This document shows positions 1-8,837 of a stretch of 64,000 nt of DNA, piece by piece. The translations under genes and the position numbers were made by a program. A model generated the notes under the pieces. That model was not told where the DNA came from. It saw only the letters and a list, made by a program, of their open reading frames with translations, and searched no databases. Numbering within the stretch: position 1 is the first letter of the stretch; each line of letters starts with the position of its first letter. Origin of the DNA: Nonomuraea cavernae (GTDB lineage: Bacteria > Actinomycetota > Actinomycetes > Streptosporangiales > Streptosporangiaceae); contig NZ_BMNH01000001.1 of assembly GCF_014646355.1 (NCBI RefSeq), positions 400,675 through 464,674 of the forward strand, written 5' to 3'.

Positions 1-225
1 TCCGACGTCTACGCGGCCGGGGTGATCGCCTACCAGCTGCTCACCGGCCAGCTGCCGACCAGCGCCGACGCTCACGGCCCCGATGTGCCCGAGGTGGTGC
101 AGCGGATGCTCGACCACTCCCCCGCCAAGCGGCCGACCGCCGCCGAGTCACTGGAGGCGCTTCAGGGCATGCAGCAGGTGTCCCGCCTGCGACGCCTGGT
201 GCGCCGCATCGTGTCAGGCCCCTGA
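1..225 (+). CDS. Serine/threonine protein kinase, C-terminal fragment
   Basis: The reading frame is open from the first base, so the gene starts outside the window. The visible 74 residues begin SDVYAAGVIAYQLLTGQLP, which matches kinase subdomain IX (the invariant Asp and following helix). RMLDHSPAKRPTAAESLEAL then matches subdomain XI with its conserved Arg. The fragment ends with a short basic tail and no transmembrane or PASTA segment, so this is either a soluble kinase or one whose sensor lies elsewhere. The stop codon overlaps the convergent regulator gene by 12 bases. The family is clear; the substrate is unknown. Confidence 0.8.
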   Translation, partial: SDVYAAGVIAYQLLTGQLPTSADAHGPDVPEVVQRMLDHSPAKRPTAAESLEALQGMQQVSRLRRLVRRIVSGP

Positions 226-2052
226 CGTGCGGACGGGCAGGTCGCGCCGCAGCTCGCTGGCGTGCTTGAGATAGTCGCGGGCGAGCACCGTGCGACCGGC
301 CGAGCGGTGCAGCTCGCCCAGCAGCTGGGTGGTCGAGGCCGCGCCGCTCCGGTCGCCCAGCTCCTGGAAGATCTCCAGTGACCGTTCGAGCGCGGCCGAG
401 GCGGGCGCCAGCTCGCCGCGGGTGACCTGGAGCCCGGCCATGCTCTGCAGGGCGTAGGCGCCGCAGTGCCGGTCGCCGAGCGACTCGAAGATGTCCAGCG
501 CGTGCCGGTGGAAGGACATGGCCCCGTGCAGGTTGCCCATCTGCAGGCAGACACAGCCCTCACGGTGGGAGTCGCCCAGCTCCTGGGCCAGCCGCATGGC
601 CTGGCGGAGCGACTCCGACGCCTGGGCGAGCTCGCCCGCCCTGAGATGGACCCGGCCGATCGCCTGGCGGACGAACGCCTCGCCGTGCGGGTCGTCCGCG
701 GCCAGGAACATGGCCAGCGCGCGCCGGAAGTGGCCGAGCGACCGGGCCTGCCGGCCGCTGAACTGGCTGACCGCGCCGAGCCCGCAGATCGACGTGGCCT
801 CGGCCCGGACGTCGCCCAGCTCGTGGAAGAGCCGGCGGGAACGGGTGAACCCTCCAGCCGCCTCGTCGTACCGGTCCTGGTAGAGGGCGACCTGGGCGAG
901 CCCTCGGAGCATGGCGGCCTCGCCGTACGTGTCGCCGGACGCGCGGGCGGCGGCCAGGGCGAGCGTGTGGGTGCGCTGCCAGGTGTCGAGCCGGCAGTGC
1001 AGGTCGAGGTAGGGCACCATCGCGGCGGCCAGGCCCCACGCCGACTCGGCGAGCCCCGCCTCGGCGGCCACCGCCACGGCTCCGGCCAGCGAGTCGTGCT
1101 CGGCCTCGAACCAGCCGAGCGGGTCGGCGGTCAGCCGGTCGAGCGTCTGGTCCGGCAGCCGCCAGCGCGGGGCGCGGGCCGCGGTGAGGCTGAAGACGGT
1201 CGTGGGCAGCCTGGCCATGGCGTGTTCGGTGGTGACGGTCCAGGCGGCCAGCACCCTGGACAGCGCCTCCCGGTCGTGGCCGCGTTCGAGGGCGTGGTGA
1301 CGGATCAGGTCGGGCAACCGGTAGCGCGGCTGCCCGACCGGGTCGGTGCCGACCAGCTCCAGGAGGTTGACGTCCACCAGCAGGTCGGTGACGTCGTCGG
1401 CCCGGTGCCGGTCGAGCAGCGACAGGGCCTCGTCCTGGGGCGGCTCGGCGAGGTCGATCTGCACCGCGCCGGGCAGCTCGGTGATCCGGCGTCTGCTGGT
1501 GACGATCACCGAGCAGGCGTTGCCCGGCAGCAGCGGTCGCACCTGCCCGGCGTCGAGCGCGTCGTCCAGCAGGAGGAGCATGGGCCGCTCGGCCAGCAGT
1601 GACCGCAGCAGCGCCGACCGCTCGCGCGGCGTGGGCGGCGCGGCCTCGACGCCGAGCGCCCGCAGCGCCTCGGCCAGCAGCTCGGCCGGTTCGCGGCCGT
1701 CCAGGTCGAGGTAGAGCTGACCGGCCGGGAAGCGTTCGCGCAGCGCGTGGGCGGCGTGCACGGCCAGCGCGGACTTGCCGACTCCCGGCGGGCCGGACAC
1801 GACGGCGACCTGGAACGGCTTGGCCAGCGCGGCGAGGGCGTCGGCCCGGCCGGTGAAGTCGGGCAGGTCGGGCGGCAGTTGCCGGGGGGCGGCGGGGGCC
1901 GGCGCGTCGTCGGCGAGGATCGACTCGTACATGCCGCGCAGGTCGGCGCCCGGCTCCACGCCCAGCTCGTCGACCAGCTGCGCCCTGATCGTGGCGTAGG
2001 ACCGCAGCGCCTCGGCCTTGCGGCCGCTCCGCTGCAGGGCCAGCACGAGGAC
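214..2052 (-). pseudogene. AfsR/SARP-family regulator, 5'-truncated (BTAD end, NB-ARC ATPase, TPR)
   Basis: Read leftward, this begins inside the bacterial transcriptional activation domain (LALQRSGRKAEALRSYATIR, DELGVEPGADLRGMYESIL). A STAND/NB-ARC ATPase follows with P-loop GPPGVGKSALAVHAA and Walker B MLLLLDDALD, then a long TPR-rich C-terminus with repeated LG-D-R/A helices. AfsR-type activators normally start with an OmpR-like winged helix and a complete BTAD of about 250 residues. Those are missing: upstream of about 2052 the open frame is only the antisense of the amidase. The gene was therefore cut at its 5' end or joined wrongly in assembly. It should not bind DNA as it stands. Confidence 0.75.
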
Positions 2053-3183
2053 GCGGCCAAGCTCACCTCGCAGCCGGTGGCCAAGCTGAAGTCGGACGAC
2101 GCGGCCAACGTGCTCGGCGGCGCCGCCGTGCTCCGCGCCCGCGCCGACGCGCTCAAGCTCGACGCGAAGGCCCGCAAGGACGTCGCCCGCTGGTACTCGG
2201 CGGTCGCGGCGTACGGGCAGGCTCCGAACGACGACGCGGCCAGGATCTACGCCGACGCCGTCTATGAGACCCTGGCCGCCGGGATCGACGCGGCAGGCGT
2301 GCGGGTCGCCCCACGGGCCGTACAGCCGGATCGGGGGGCGTACGCCGACGAGCCGCGCATGCTCGCCGCGGCCACCGACTACGCCGGCGCGCTGTGGAAG
2401 GCGGCCAGCCCGTCCAACTACGCGGTGTCCAGCCGACCGGCCAGCGACAAGATCGACCGGATCATCGTGCACGTGACGCAGGGCTCGTACGCCGGGACGA
2501 TCTCGTGGTTCCAGAACTCGGCGGCCAAGGTGTCGGCGCACTACGTGGTGCGCTCGTCCGACGGCCAGATCACGCAGATGGTCAGGGAGAAGGACCGGGC
2601 CTGGCACGCGGGCAACAGCGACTACAACCGGCGCTCGGTCGGCATCGAGCACGAGGGCTACGTCGGTGACGCCTCGTGGTTCACCGAGCAGATGTACCGG
2701 GCCTCGGCGGCGCTGACCCGCGACATCGCCGACCGTCACGGCATCCCCAAGGACCGGACCCACATCATCGGGCACGTCCAGGTGCCCGGGTCCGACCACA
2801 CCGACCCCGGCTCGTACTGGAACTGGACGAAGTACATGAGCTACGTGACCGGCGGCGGCAACCCGCACAGCCCCGAGGAGGTCTGCGGCTCCGGCTTCCG
2901 CGTCAACGACTCGCAGGGCCTCGGCACCGCGGGCACCGTCTACCTGCTCTACAACGGCTCGACCGGCGCCAACTGCGTGGCCACCATGAAGGCGACCTCG
3001 CTCGGCACGGCCACCGCCACGAGCGCGTTCCTGGAGGTGCAGGGCAGGACGCGGGTCACCGACTCGGGCAACTTCGGCTACTACGCCGGCCCGGTCCGCG
3101 CCACGGCCGCAGGCACCTGCGTGAAGTGGGGTGGCAGGGCGGGCTCGACGAGCTACGAGAGCCCGTTCGAGCACTGCCGCTGA
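2041..3183 (+). pseudogene. N-acetylmuramoyl-L-alanine amidase with SapA-like tail, 5'-truncated
   Basis: The recognisable protein starts near EDAAKLTSQPVAKLKSDDAA. It runs through an amidase_2/PGRP zinc domain (IIVHVTQGSYAGTISWFQNS, SAHYVVRSSDGQ, WHAGNSDYNRRSVGIEHEG, GHVQVPGSDHTDPG) that keeps the metal-binding His residues and cleaves the MurNAc-L-Ala bond of peptidoglycan. The last 100 residues (CGSGFRVNDSQ to SPFEHCR) resemble the spore-associated protein SapA family, with paired cysteines. Signal peptide and N-terminal helices are absent: before about 2041 the frame is antisense of the neighbouring regulator. Without a secretion signal the fragment is probably not exported. An internal GTG start is possible but I see no good ribosome site. 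Confidence 0.75.
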
Positions 3184-3256
3184 TCCCCTCGTGGATCCCC
3201 CGTGGGTCCCGCCTTGGTCCAGGCGGTCCCGGCGTCCCTCCTGCCGCCGGGGCCGC

Positions 3257-4039
3257 CTACGCCTGTCCGGCGAGGTCGAGCGCGTCCAGCACGTCGACGA
3301 CGTACATCCTGGCCTCCTCGGGGGCGCCGAAGGCGAGCCGGGCGCCGATCCGCCGGCCCTGGAGGGCGTCCGGCCAGCCGGCGGGCGCCGTCCCGGCCGC
3401 GAGGTCGAAGGCGGCGGGGCCGCCGCGGCGGTAGGACGAGTCCACCACCCGCCGGCTGGGCCATTCGGCCGTCACGTACTGCGCCACCACCTTCGAGCCG
3501 GGGCGGACCTCCGCGCCGGAGCCGTCGATGAGGACGCGCGGGGCGGCGGTGGGCGTGAGGTCGGCGGGAACGGCCGGCAGCGGCCGGCCCACGAGGCGCG
3601 CGTCCGGCGGGTAGCCGCCGATGATGTCGAAGACCAGCACCACCGCGTCCTGGGGCGCTATCCCGGTGAGCGGCACGCCCGGCCCGGCCGCGTGTGCCGC
3701 CGGGCTGATCAGCATGACGCGCGAGCCCGCCGGCCGGTCGATGAGCGCCTCGTGCCAGGTGCCGGGAAGGTCGCGGCCGTCGAAGGCGACCGCGACGGGC
3801 CGGTGGCAGTCGTACGTGCTGATGTACGGCCGGTCGCCGGACCACTCGTGGACGGAGACGTCCGTCAGCACCACGTCGCCCGGGACCGTGCGCCGGCCGT
3901 CGCCCGCCGACAGCACCATGACCCGGGGGGTGTGTCCCGGCTTGGCGTCGGGAACGGCGATGACCGGCCGGCCGCCGAACCCGCCCGTCACGGTCGGTAC
4001 GTCAGAGGTGGCGAGCACGGCAGGCCAGAACAGACGCAC
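3257..4039 (-). CDS. FKBP-type peptidyl-prolyl isomerase-like protein, two domains
   Basis: A 260-residue protein. I chose the GTG at 4039 because GGGAG lies five bases upstream; a longer open frame reaches 4150 without a ribosome site. It contains two successive FKBP-like segments: VPTVTGGFGGRPVIAVPDAKP with GDVVLTDVSVHEW and the GTWHEAL/SRVMLISPAAHAAGPGVP/DAVVLVFDIIGG signature, then a second, more diverged copy from PTAAPRVLIDGSG to RIGARLAFG and MYVVDVLDAL. Such tandem-FKBP proteins occur in actinomycetes, usually secreted, but no signal peptide or lipobox is visible here. Proline isomerase activity is inferred; several catalytic aromatics are not obvious. Confidence 0.6.
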   Translation of the reverse strand: MRLFWPAVLATSDVPTVTGGFGGRPVIAVPDAKPGHTPRVMVLSAGDGRRTVPGDVVLTDVSVHEWSGDRPYISTYDCHRPVAVAFDGRDLPGTWHEALIDRPAGSRVMLISPAAHAAGPGVPLTGIAPQDAVVLVFDIIGGYPPDARLVGRPLPAVPADLTPTAAPRVLIDGSGAEVRPGSKVVAQYVTAEWPSRRVVDSSYRRGGPAAFDLAAGTAPAGWPDALQGRRIGARLAFGAPEEARMYVVDVLDALDLAGQA

Positions 4040-4103
4040 GTTTTCTCCCAGATAGCTCCCGGCCTGTCCCCTCAGGCAGCCGGATCCGGCCTGTTTCCTA
4101 GCC

Positions 4104-4130
4104 CCGATCGGCAAAAGGAAAGCCGATCGG
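4104..4130. repeat. Perfect 9-bp inverted repeat in a divergent promoter region
   Basis: CCGATCGGC (4104-4112) and GCCGATCGG (4122-4130) are exact inverted copies separated by nine A-rich bases. The element sits between the leftward FKBP gene and the rightward DUF2293 gene, where no transcript should end, so an operator or a 5'-leader hairpin is likelier than a terminator. Confidence 0.5.
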
Positions 4131-4158
4131 ACGACAAAGAGGCGGCACACTGAGGGGC

Positions 4159-5277
4159 GTGGGAAAGCCGAATCTGGCGCGCAGGGTCGCGGAGGCGGCC
4201 GAGATCGCGTTGACCAACCAGAAGTACGTGACGTTCATCGACGTGGTGACCGGGCTGCGCTGGCTGCACACCCGGCACGTCGAGCTGTGGCGGCAGGGCC
4301 GGGTCGCCACGCTGGCCGAGCTGGCCGCGGTCGACGACGACCGGCTGCGCGCGACCGCCGCCCTGCTGCGCGACTGGGCCGAGGCCAGAGGGCTGCGGCC
4401 GGTGGCCACGCCCTATCTGGCCGGCAGCCGTGACCGGCGCGAGCTGCGCTTCACCGCCTCGCCGGAGCAGGAGCCGTTCCGCGTGCACTGGCTGTCGCCC
4501 GACCTGAGCGAGACGCGGGTGAAGCGGCTCACCGAGCGCCAGGCCAAGGCTCCCGACCTGGTGGTGGTCGCCCCCCTGGACGTGTGGACGTGCTCGACCT
4601 GCCGCGACACCGGCCCCTATCTGATCATGGAAGAGGACCGACCGCACTGCCTGACCTGCGCGGACATGGACCACCTGGTCTTCCTGCCGGCGGGCAACGC
4701 CGCGCTCAGCCGCCGGGCCAAGCAGGAGAGCGGCCTGTCGGCGGTGGTCGTCCGGTACAACCGGCGGCGCAAGGTCTACCAGCGCCAGGGCCTGCTGGTC
4801 GAGGAGCGCGCGCGGGAGGCGGCCGAGGACCGCTGCCTGGCCGACGAGGAGGTCCGCCTGCGCCGCCGCGAGCGCGACAGGGAGCGCAGGGCCGAGCAGG
4901 ACGTCGAGTTCCAGACCCGGATGGCGGCCGAGATCGCCCGGTTGTTCCCGGCCTGCCCGGCCGAGCGGGCCCAGGAGATCGCCGCGCACGCCGGTCAGCG
5001 GGGCAGCGGCCGGGTCGGCCGCACGGCGGCGGCCAGGGCGCTCGATGCGGGCGCCATCACCCTGGCCGTCGTCGCGTCGATCCGCCATCTCGACACCGAC
5101 TACGACGCCCTGCTGATGTCGGGTGTCCCGCGGATGGAGGCGCGCGACCGGATCAGGCATCGGATCGACGCCAAACTCGCCGAGTTCCGAGCGACCAATT
5201 CCCGAGCGGTCGAGTCCCGAGCGGTCGAGTCCCGAGCGGTCGAGTCCCGAGCGGTCGAGTCCCGAGGAGAGGTATGA
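4159..5277 (+). CDS. DUF2293 domain-containing protein with C-terminal SRAVE repeats
   Basis: A 372-residue protein of unknown function starting at GTG 4159. The middle holds a CxxC...CxxC pair (WTCSTCRDTG and HCLTCADMDH, about residues 150-175), a probable zinc ribbon, then a highly charged Arg/Glu helix (about 225-255). DUF2293 proper follows at about 260-350 (ARLFPACPAERAQEIAAHAG, HLDTDYDALLMSG, RDRIRHRIDAKL). The tail is an in-frame run of the pentapeptide SRAVE produced by 15-base DNA repeats. The stop shares bases with the next start (ATGA), so the two genes are translationally coupled. Family assignment is good; function is not known. Confidence 0.8.
   Translation: MGKPNLARRVAEAAEIALTNQKYVTFIDVVTGLRWLHTRHVELWRQGRVATLAELAAVDDDRLRATAALLRDWAEARGLRPVATPYLAGSRDRRELRFTASPEQEPFRVHWLSPDLSETRVKRLTERQAKAPDLVVVAPLDVWTCSTCRDTGPYLIMEEDRPHCLTCADMDHLVFLPAGNAALSRRAKQESGLSAVVVRYNRRRKVYQRQGLLVEERAREAAEDRCLADEEVRLRRRERDRERRAEQDVEFQTRMAAEIARLFPACPAERAQEIAAHAGQRGSGRVGRTAAARALDAGAITLAVVASIRHLDTDYDALLMSGVPRMEARDRIRHRIDAKLAEFRATNSRAVESRAVESRAVESRAVESRGEV
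5188..5262 (+). repeat. 15-bp tandem repeat at the 3' end of the DUF2293 gene
   Basis: Four exact copies of CGAGCGGTCGAGTCC run from 5203 to 5262, preceded by one diverged copy at 5188-5202. The unit length keeps frame and encodes SRAVE repeats just before the stop codon. The repeat ends eleven bases before the next start, so copy number changes would not disturb the downstream ribosome site. Confidence 0.95.
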
Positions 5278-5651
5278 ACGACTGGCACGACGTACGCGAG
5301 GAATTGCGGGCGTTCGCGCTCGGACTGCCCGAGACCCACGAGGACCACCCGTGGGGCGAGACCGTCATCAAGGTGAACAAGAAGGTGTTCCTCTTCCTCG
5401 GCCTGGACGAGCCGACCGAGAAGTGGGATCCAACGTTCGGGGTGAAGCTGCTGTCGGAGGCGCACGGGCACGCGCTGACCGTGCCCGGCGCCAAGCCCAG
5501 CGGCTACGGGCTGGGCAAGGCCGGGTGGGTGACGGTGCCGTTCCTGGCCGAGCTGCCGGAGACCGAGGTGCTGATCGACTGGGTGGAGGAGAGCTACCGG
5601 GCGATCGCGCCCAAGCGGGCGATCAGGCTGCTGGACGGCCCGGTCACGTGA
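5274..5651 (+). CDS. MmcQ/YjbR family protein
   Basis: A 125-residue single-domain protein. The ATG at 5274 overlaps the upstream stop and is preceded by GAGGAGAGG. Family hallmarks are visible: the LPETHEDHPWGET opening, KVNKKVFLFLG strand, FGVKLL strand, SGYGLGKAGWVTV loop and a C-terminal helix with WVEESYRAIAPKRA. YjbR proteins have a CyaY-like fold and are often called DNA-binding, but a cellular role is not established. The 3' end overlaps the convergent kynureninase gene by eight bases. Confidence 0.85.
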   Translation: MNDWHDVREELRAFALGLPETHEDHPWGETVIKVNKKVFLFLGLDEPTEKWDPTFGVKLLSEAHGHALTVPGAKPSGYGLGKAGWVTVPFLAELPETEVLIDWVEESYRAIAPKRAIRLLDGPVT

Positions 5652-6840
5652 CGGCCGGCCGCCGGGCGTACCTCTCGTCCTTCCACAGCTCCTTGTCCAG
5701 CACCTCGACCAGGGTGTGGGCGGCGTCCCACACGTCCACGTAGCGGGTGTAGAGCGGCGCGATGCCGAAGCGGAGGATGTCGGGCGCCCGGAAGTCGCCC
5801 TGGACGCCCCGGTCGATGAGGGCTCGCACCACCGGGAAACCGTCGGGGTGGTGGAAGCTCACGTGGCTGCCGCGCCGTTCCGCGTCGGCCGGCGAGGCGA
5901 GCTCCAGCGCGTCGCCGACGAGGTCGACGAAGAGTGAGCCGAGCGCCATGCTCTTGGCGCGCAGCAGGTCGAGCGGCACCCGCTCCCAGATGTCGAGGGC
6001 GGCGTCGAGCGACGCCATCGACAGCACGTGCGGGGTGCTCACCGCGAACCTCCTGATCCCCTCGGCCGGCCGGTACCCCTCCTCGAACGCGAACGGCTCC
6101 GCGTGGCCGTGCCAGCCGGACAGCACGTTCACCGCGTCGGCGTGGTGGCGCGGGTTGACGTAGAGGAACGCGGGCGCGCCCGGCCCCGCGTTGAGGTACT
6201 TGTACGTGCACCCCACGGCGAAGTCGGCTGCCGAGACGTCCACGTCGAGGGCGCCGACGCTGTGGCACACGTCCCATGCCATGAGCGCCCCCGCCTCCCG
6301 CACGCGCGCGGTGACGGCGGGCACGTCGTGCCGCTCGCTGGTGCGGTAGTCGACCTCCGACAGCAGCACCACGGCCGCGTCGTCGAACCGGCCCTCGGCG
6401 AAGTCGCGGATCTCGTAGCCGCCGAGCGCCTGGGCCAGCCCCTGGATCATGTAGTGGTCGGTCGGGAAGTTGCGCGTGTCGGAGACGATCACCCGCCGCT
6501 CGGGACGCAGCCTGACGGCCGCCGACACCGCCTGGTGCACCGCGATGGACGTGGTGTTGCCGACGACCACCTGGCCGGGGCCCGCGCCGATGAGGGGCGC
6601 TATGCGGTCGCCGAGGGTGAGGGGCAGGTCGTACCAGCCGGCGTCGTTCCAGCCGCCGACGAGCCGGCCGCCCCACTCGTCCTCCACCGCCCGCCGCACC
6701 CGTTCGGGGGTGTGGCGGGGCAGCGCGCCGAGGGAGTTGCCGACGAGGTAGATGACTCCCTCGGGGAGCACGAACTCCGCCCTGAACTCCCGCAGCGGGT
6801 CGTCGGCGTCGAGGGCGAGGCAGCGATCGCGGTCGAGCAT
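5644..6840 (-). CDS. kynU: Kynureninase
   Basis: A 398-residue PLP enzyme of fold type I that cleaves kynurenine to anthranilate and alanine, or 3-hydroxykynurenine to 3-hydroxyanthranilate. Seen motifs: FVLPEGVIYLVGNSLGALP at the N-terminus, VVVGNTTSIAVHQA, DTRNFPTDHYM, MAWDVCHSVGALDVDV (PLP-pyridine Asp) and CTYKYLNAGPGAPAF with the Schiff-base lysine; FGIAPLYTRYVDVWDA closes the protein. Length is normal. It is the last gene of a leftward catabolic cluster, 81 bases after the decarboxylase gene, so it supplies that pathway's 3-hydroxyanthranilate. No kynurenine monooxygenase or tryptophan dioxygenase is in the window. Confidence 0.93.
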   Translation of the reverse strand: MLDRDRCLALDADDPLREFRAEFVLPEGVIYLVGNSLGALPRHTPERVRRAVEDEWGGRLVGGWNDAGWYDLPLTLGDRIAPLIGAGPGQVVVGNTTSIAVHQAVSAAVRLRPERRVIVSDTRNFPTDHYMIQGLAQALGGYEIRDFAEGRFDDAAVVLLSEVDYRTSERHDVPAVTARVREAGALMAWDVCHSVGALDVDVSAADFAVGCTYKYLNAGPGAPAFLYVNPRHHADAVNVLSGWHGHAEPFAFEEGYRPAEGIRRFAVSTPHVLSMASLDAALDIWERVPLDLLRAKSMALGSLFVDLVGDALELASPADAERRGSHVSFHHPDGFPVVRALIDRGVQGDFRAPDILRFGIAPLYTRYVDVWDAAHTLVEVLDKELWKDERYARRPAVT

Positions 6841-6921
6841 GCGGTCACTCTTTCATAGCGATAGTGGCTAATCACCCCATTTTCATCCCTCTTGTCCGCG
6901 CCAGGCGCGGGAGGGTCGCTC

Positions 6922-7890
6922 TCACCTCAGGAAGCTCTCGGCGTTGCCGCCGAGCAGCTTGGCGCGGGCCTCCTCGGTGAGGAAGGCCGCCTTCCTGATC
7001 AGGTCGCCCGCCGGAGACTCCCCCAACGGGTACGGGAAGTCGGAGCCCAGCATGACGCGGTCCTCGCCCAGTGTGTCGACGAGCAGCCGCAGCGCCCGCT
7101 CGTCGAAGACCACCGAATCGACGCTGAACCGACCGAGGTAGCCGGAGGGCGGCAGCTCCGACCCGCCCACCACGTCGTGCCTGCGGTGCCAGGCGTTCTC
7201 GATCCGCCCCAGCCAGAACGCGAACGAGCCGCCGCCGTGGGCGAAGCAGACGCGCAGCGTGGGCGGCACCCGGTCGAAGACGCCGCCGAGGACCATCGAC
7301 AGGATCGACAGGTGGGTCTCGGCCGGCATGCCGACCAGCCACTGCGCCATCCACCTGCCCATGCGCGCCCCGCCGGGAAGGTCCCAGGGGTGCACGAAGA
7401 CGGGCACGTCCCTGGCCGCGCAGTGCTGCAGGAACTGCACGATCCCGGCGTCGTCGAGGTCGCGGTCACCGACGTGGTTGCCGATCTCGACTCCGCGGTG
7501 GCCGTTGTCGACGCACCGGTCGAGCTCGGCGCAGGCGAGGTCGGGGTCCTGCAGGGGCACCTGGCAGAACGGGATCAGCCGCTCGTCCGAGCAGATCTCC
7601 AGGGCCAGGTCGTTGAAGATCTTCGAGACCCGTACGCCCTGCTCCGGCGGACGCTCGTAGGCGAAGAACACGGGGGTCGGCGAGACCACCTGCCGGTCGA
7701 CCCCGTCCTCGTCCATCTGCCGCAGCCGCTCCCCGGCATCCCAGCAGTCATCCTGAATTTTCCGGAAATCGCGGTCGTTGACAAGGATCATCGCCTCGCG
7801 CTCGGACTCGACCCGCAATCGGGGCGCCCCGGGCCAGCCCAGCTCGGGCCAGCCCCTGGGCACGTAGTGCGTGTGAACGTCGATGACCAC
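6922..7890 (-). CDS. nbaD: 2-amino-3-carboxymuconate-6-semialdehyde decarboxylase (ACMSD), amidohydrolase family
   Basis: A 322-residue TIM-barrel amidohydrolase. The N-terminal metal motif is VIDVHTHYVPRGWPELGWPG, typical of ACMSD. Further ligands are PVFVHPWDL (His), VCFAHGGGSF (His) and RVMLGSDFPYP (Asp). ACMSD removes CO2 from the unstable ring-cleavage product of 3-hydroxyanthranilate and so diverts it from spontaneous quinolinate formation into catabolism. It lies three bases after the dioxygenase gene that makes its substrate. Symbol follows the Pseudomonas nba pathway by position and motif; a related amidohydrolase of different specificity is the only realistic alternative. Confidence 0.85.
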   Translation of the reverse strand: MVIDVHTHYVPRGWPELGWPGAPRLRVESEREAMILVNDRDFRKIQDDCWDAGERLRQMDEDGVDRQVVSPTPVFFAYERPPEQGVRVSKIFNDLALEICSDERLIPFCQVPLQDPDLACAELDRCVDNGHRGVEIGNHVGDRDLDDAGIVQFLQHCAARDVPVFVHPWDLPGGARMGRWMAQWLVGMPAETHLSILSMVLGGVFDRVPPTLRVCFAHGGGSFAFWLGRIENAWHRRHDVVGGSELPPSGYLGRFSVDSVVFDERALRLLVDTLGEDRVMLGSDFPYPLGESPAGDLIRKAAFLTEEARAKLLGGNAESFLR

Positions 7891-7893
7891 GCG

Positions 7894-8409
7894 CTAGCCC
7901 TTACCGGGGTGCAGGGCGCCGCAGCCGCCGCACGTGCGGGCGGCCGGGTCCGCGTAGAACGCCTCGAACACCGGCGGCAGGTCCTTGACGATGTCACGCA
8001 CCTGCAACTGCACCTCGTGCACCAGGGCCGCGCACTCCGCGCAGTACCACTGGAACCGCTCCAGCTCGCCCTCCGGCCGGATCCGCTCCACCACCAGGCC
8101 CACCGACCCGGCCTCCGGCCGCTGCGGCGAGTGCGGCACCCCGGGTGGCAGCAGCCACATCTGCCCCTCGCGGATGTGCACGGTGTCGGGCCCGTCCTCG
8201 GTCATCACGTTGACGTGCATGTTGCCGCGTACCTGGTAGAAGAGCTCCTCATAGGGATCGACGTGGAAGTCGGTGCGGGCGTTCGGCCCGCCGACGACCA
8301 TGACGATGAAGTCGCTCGCGCCCTCGAAGACCAGCTTGTTGCCGACAGGAGGCTTGAGCAGGTGGGCGTGCTCGTCGATCCACTTCGTGAAGTCGATGGG
8401 GGGCATCAT
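7894..8409 (-). CDS. nbaC: 3-hydroxyanthranilate 3,4-dioxygenase
   Basis: A 171-residue cupin that opens the ring of 3-hydroxyanthranilate with O2 and Fe(II). Cupin ligands are in [16 protein letters not shown], and [20 protein letters not shown] gives the second conserved histidine. The C-terminal rubredoxin-like iron site of the bacterial enzyme is intact: [11 protein letters not shown] and [14 protein letters not shown] provide two CxxC pairs. The start is a double ATG (8409 or 8406) that overlaps the previous stop. Neighbours on both sides are the following pathway steps. Confidence 0.93.
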   Translation of the reverse strand: MMPPIDFTKWIDEHAHLLKPPVGNKLVFEGASDFIVMVVGGPNARTDFHVDPYEELFYQVRGNMHVNVMTEDGPDTVHIREGQMWLLPPGVPHSPQRPEAGSVGLVVERIRPEGELERFQWYCAECAALVHEVQLQVRDIVKDLPPVFEAFYADPAARTCGGCGALHPGKG

Positions 8410-8837
8410 GATGGCTCCTGGGGACGGTAGGCGACAGCCTGTATCTCTATCAGCAGGTGCGGATGGGGCAGTTGGCGCACCGCCACCGTGGTCCGCGTAG
8501 GTCCGGCCACGTCGAAGTAGTCGGCGTAGACCTCGTTGTAACCCTCGAAGTCGGACATGCTCACCAGATAGGTCGTGATCTGCACGAGATCGGCCAGGGA
8601 GCCGCCGGCGGCGGTGAGGATGTCGCCGACGTTCTCGATCACCGCCCTGGTCTGCGCCCGGATGTCGAGCGTGACGGCCCCGCGCTCGTCGACCTCGACG
8701 CCCGCGTAGGTGTCGTCCGGCCTGCGTGAGCTGGTGCCCGACACGTAGAGGAAGTCGCCGGCCCGCTTGACGTGCGGGAACGCTCCCCTCGGAGTGGCCT
8801 TGCCGGGCACCAGCAGGGCGTCGCCGGACCCTGTCAC
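8406..8837 (-). CDS. nbaF: RidA-family 2-aminomuconate deaminase
   Basis: A 143-residue RidA/YjgF-fold protein ([66 protein letters not shown]). General RidA proteins hydrolyse reactive imines, but the sub-branch found inside 3-hydroxyanthranilate clusters converts 2-aminomuconate to 4-oxalocrotonate. The start and stop both overlap neighbours by ATGA, tying its translation to the decarboxylase/hydratase before it and the dioxygenase after it. The pathway role is inferred from context. Confidence 0.82.
   Translation of the reverse strand: MTGSGDALLVPGKATPRGAFPHVKRAGDFLYVSGTSSRRPDDTYAGVEVDERGAVTLDIRAQTRAVIENVGDILTAAGGSLADLVQITTYLVSMSDFEGYNEVYADYFDVAGPTRTTVAVRQLPHPHLLIEIQAVAYRPQEPS

Noticed and set aside
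2053..3174. Continuation of the regulator frame on the minus strand, giving a 986-residue protein
   Set aside because: It is antisense to the amidase and lacks any regulator-like sequence; the recognisable domain ends near 2052.
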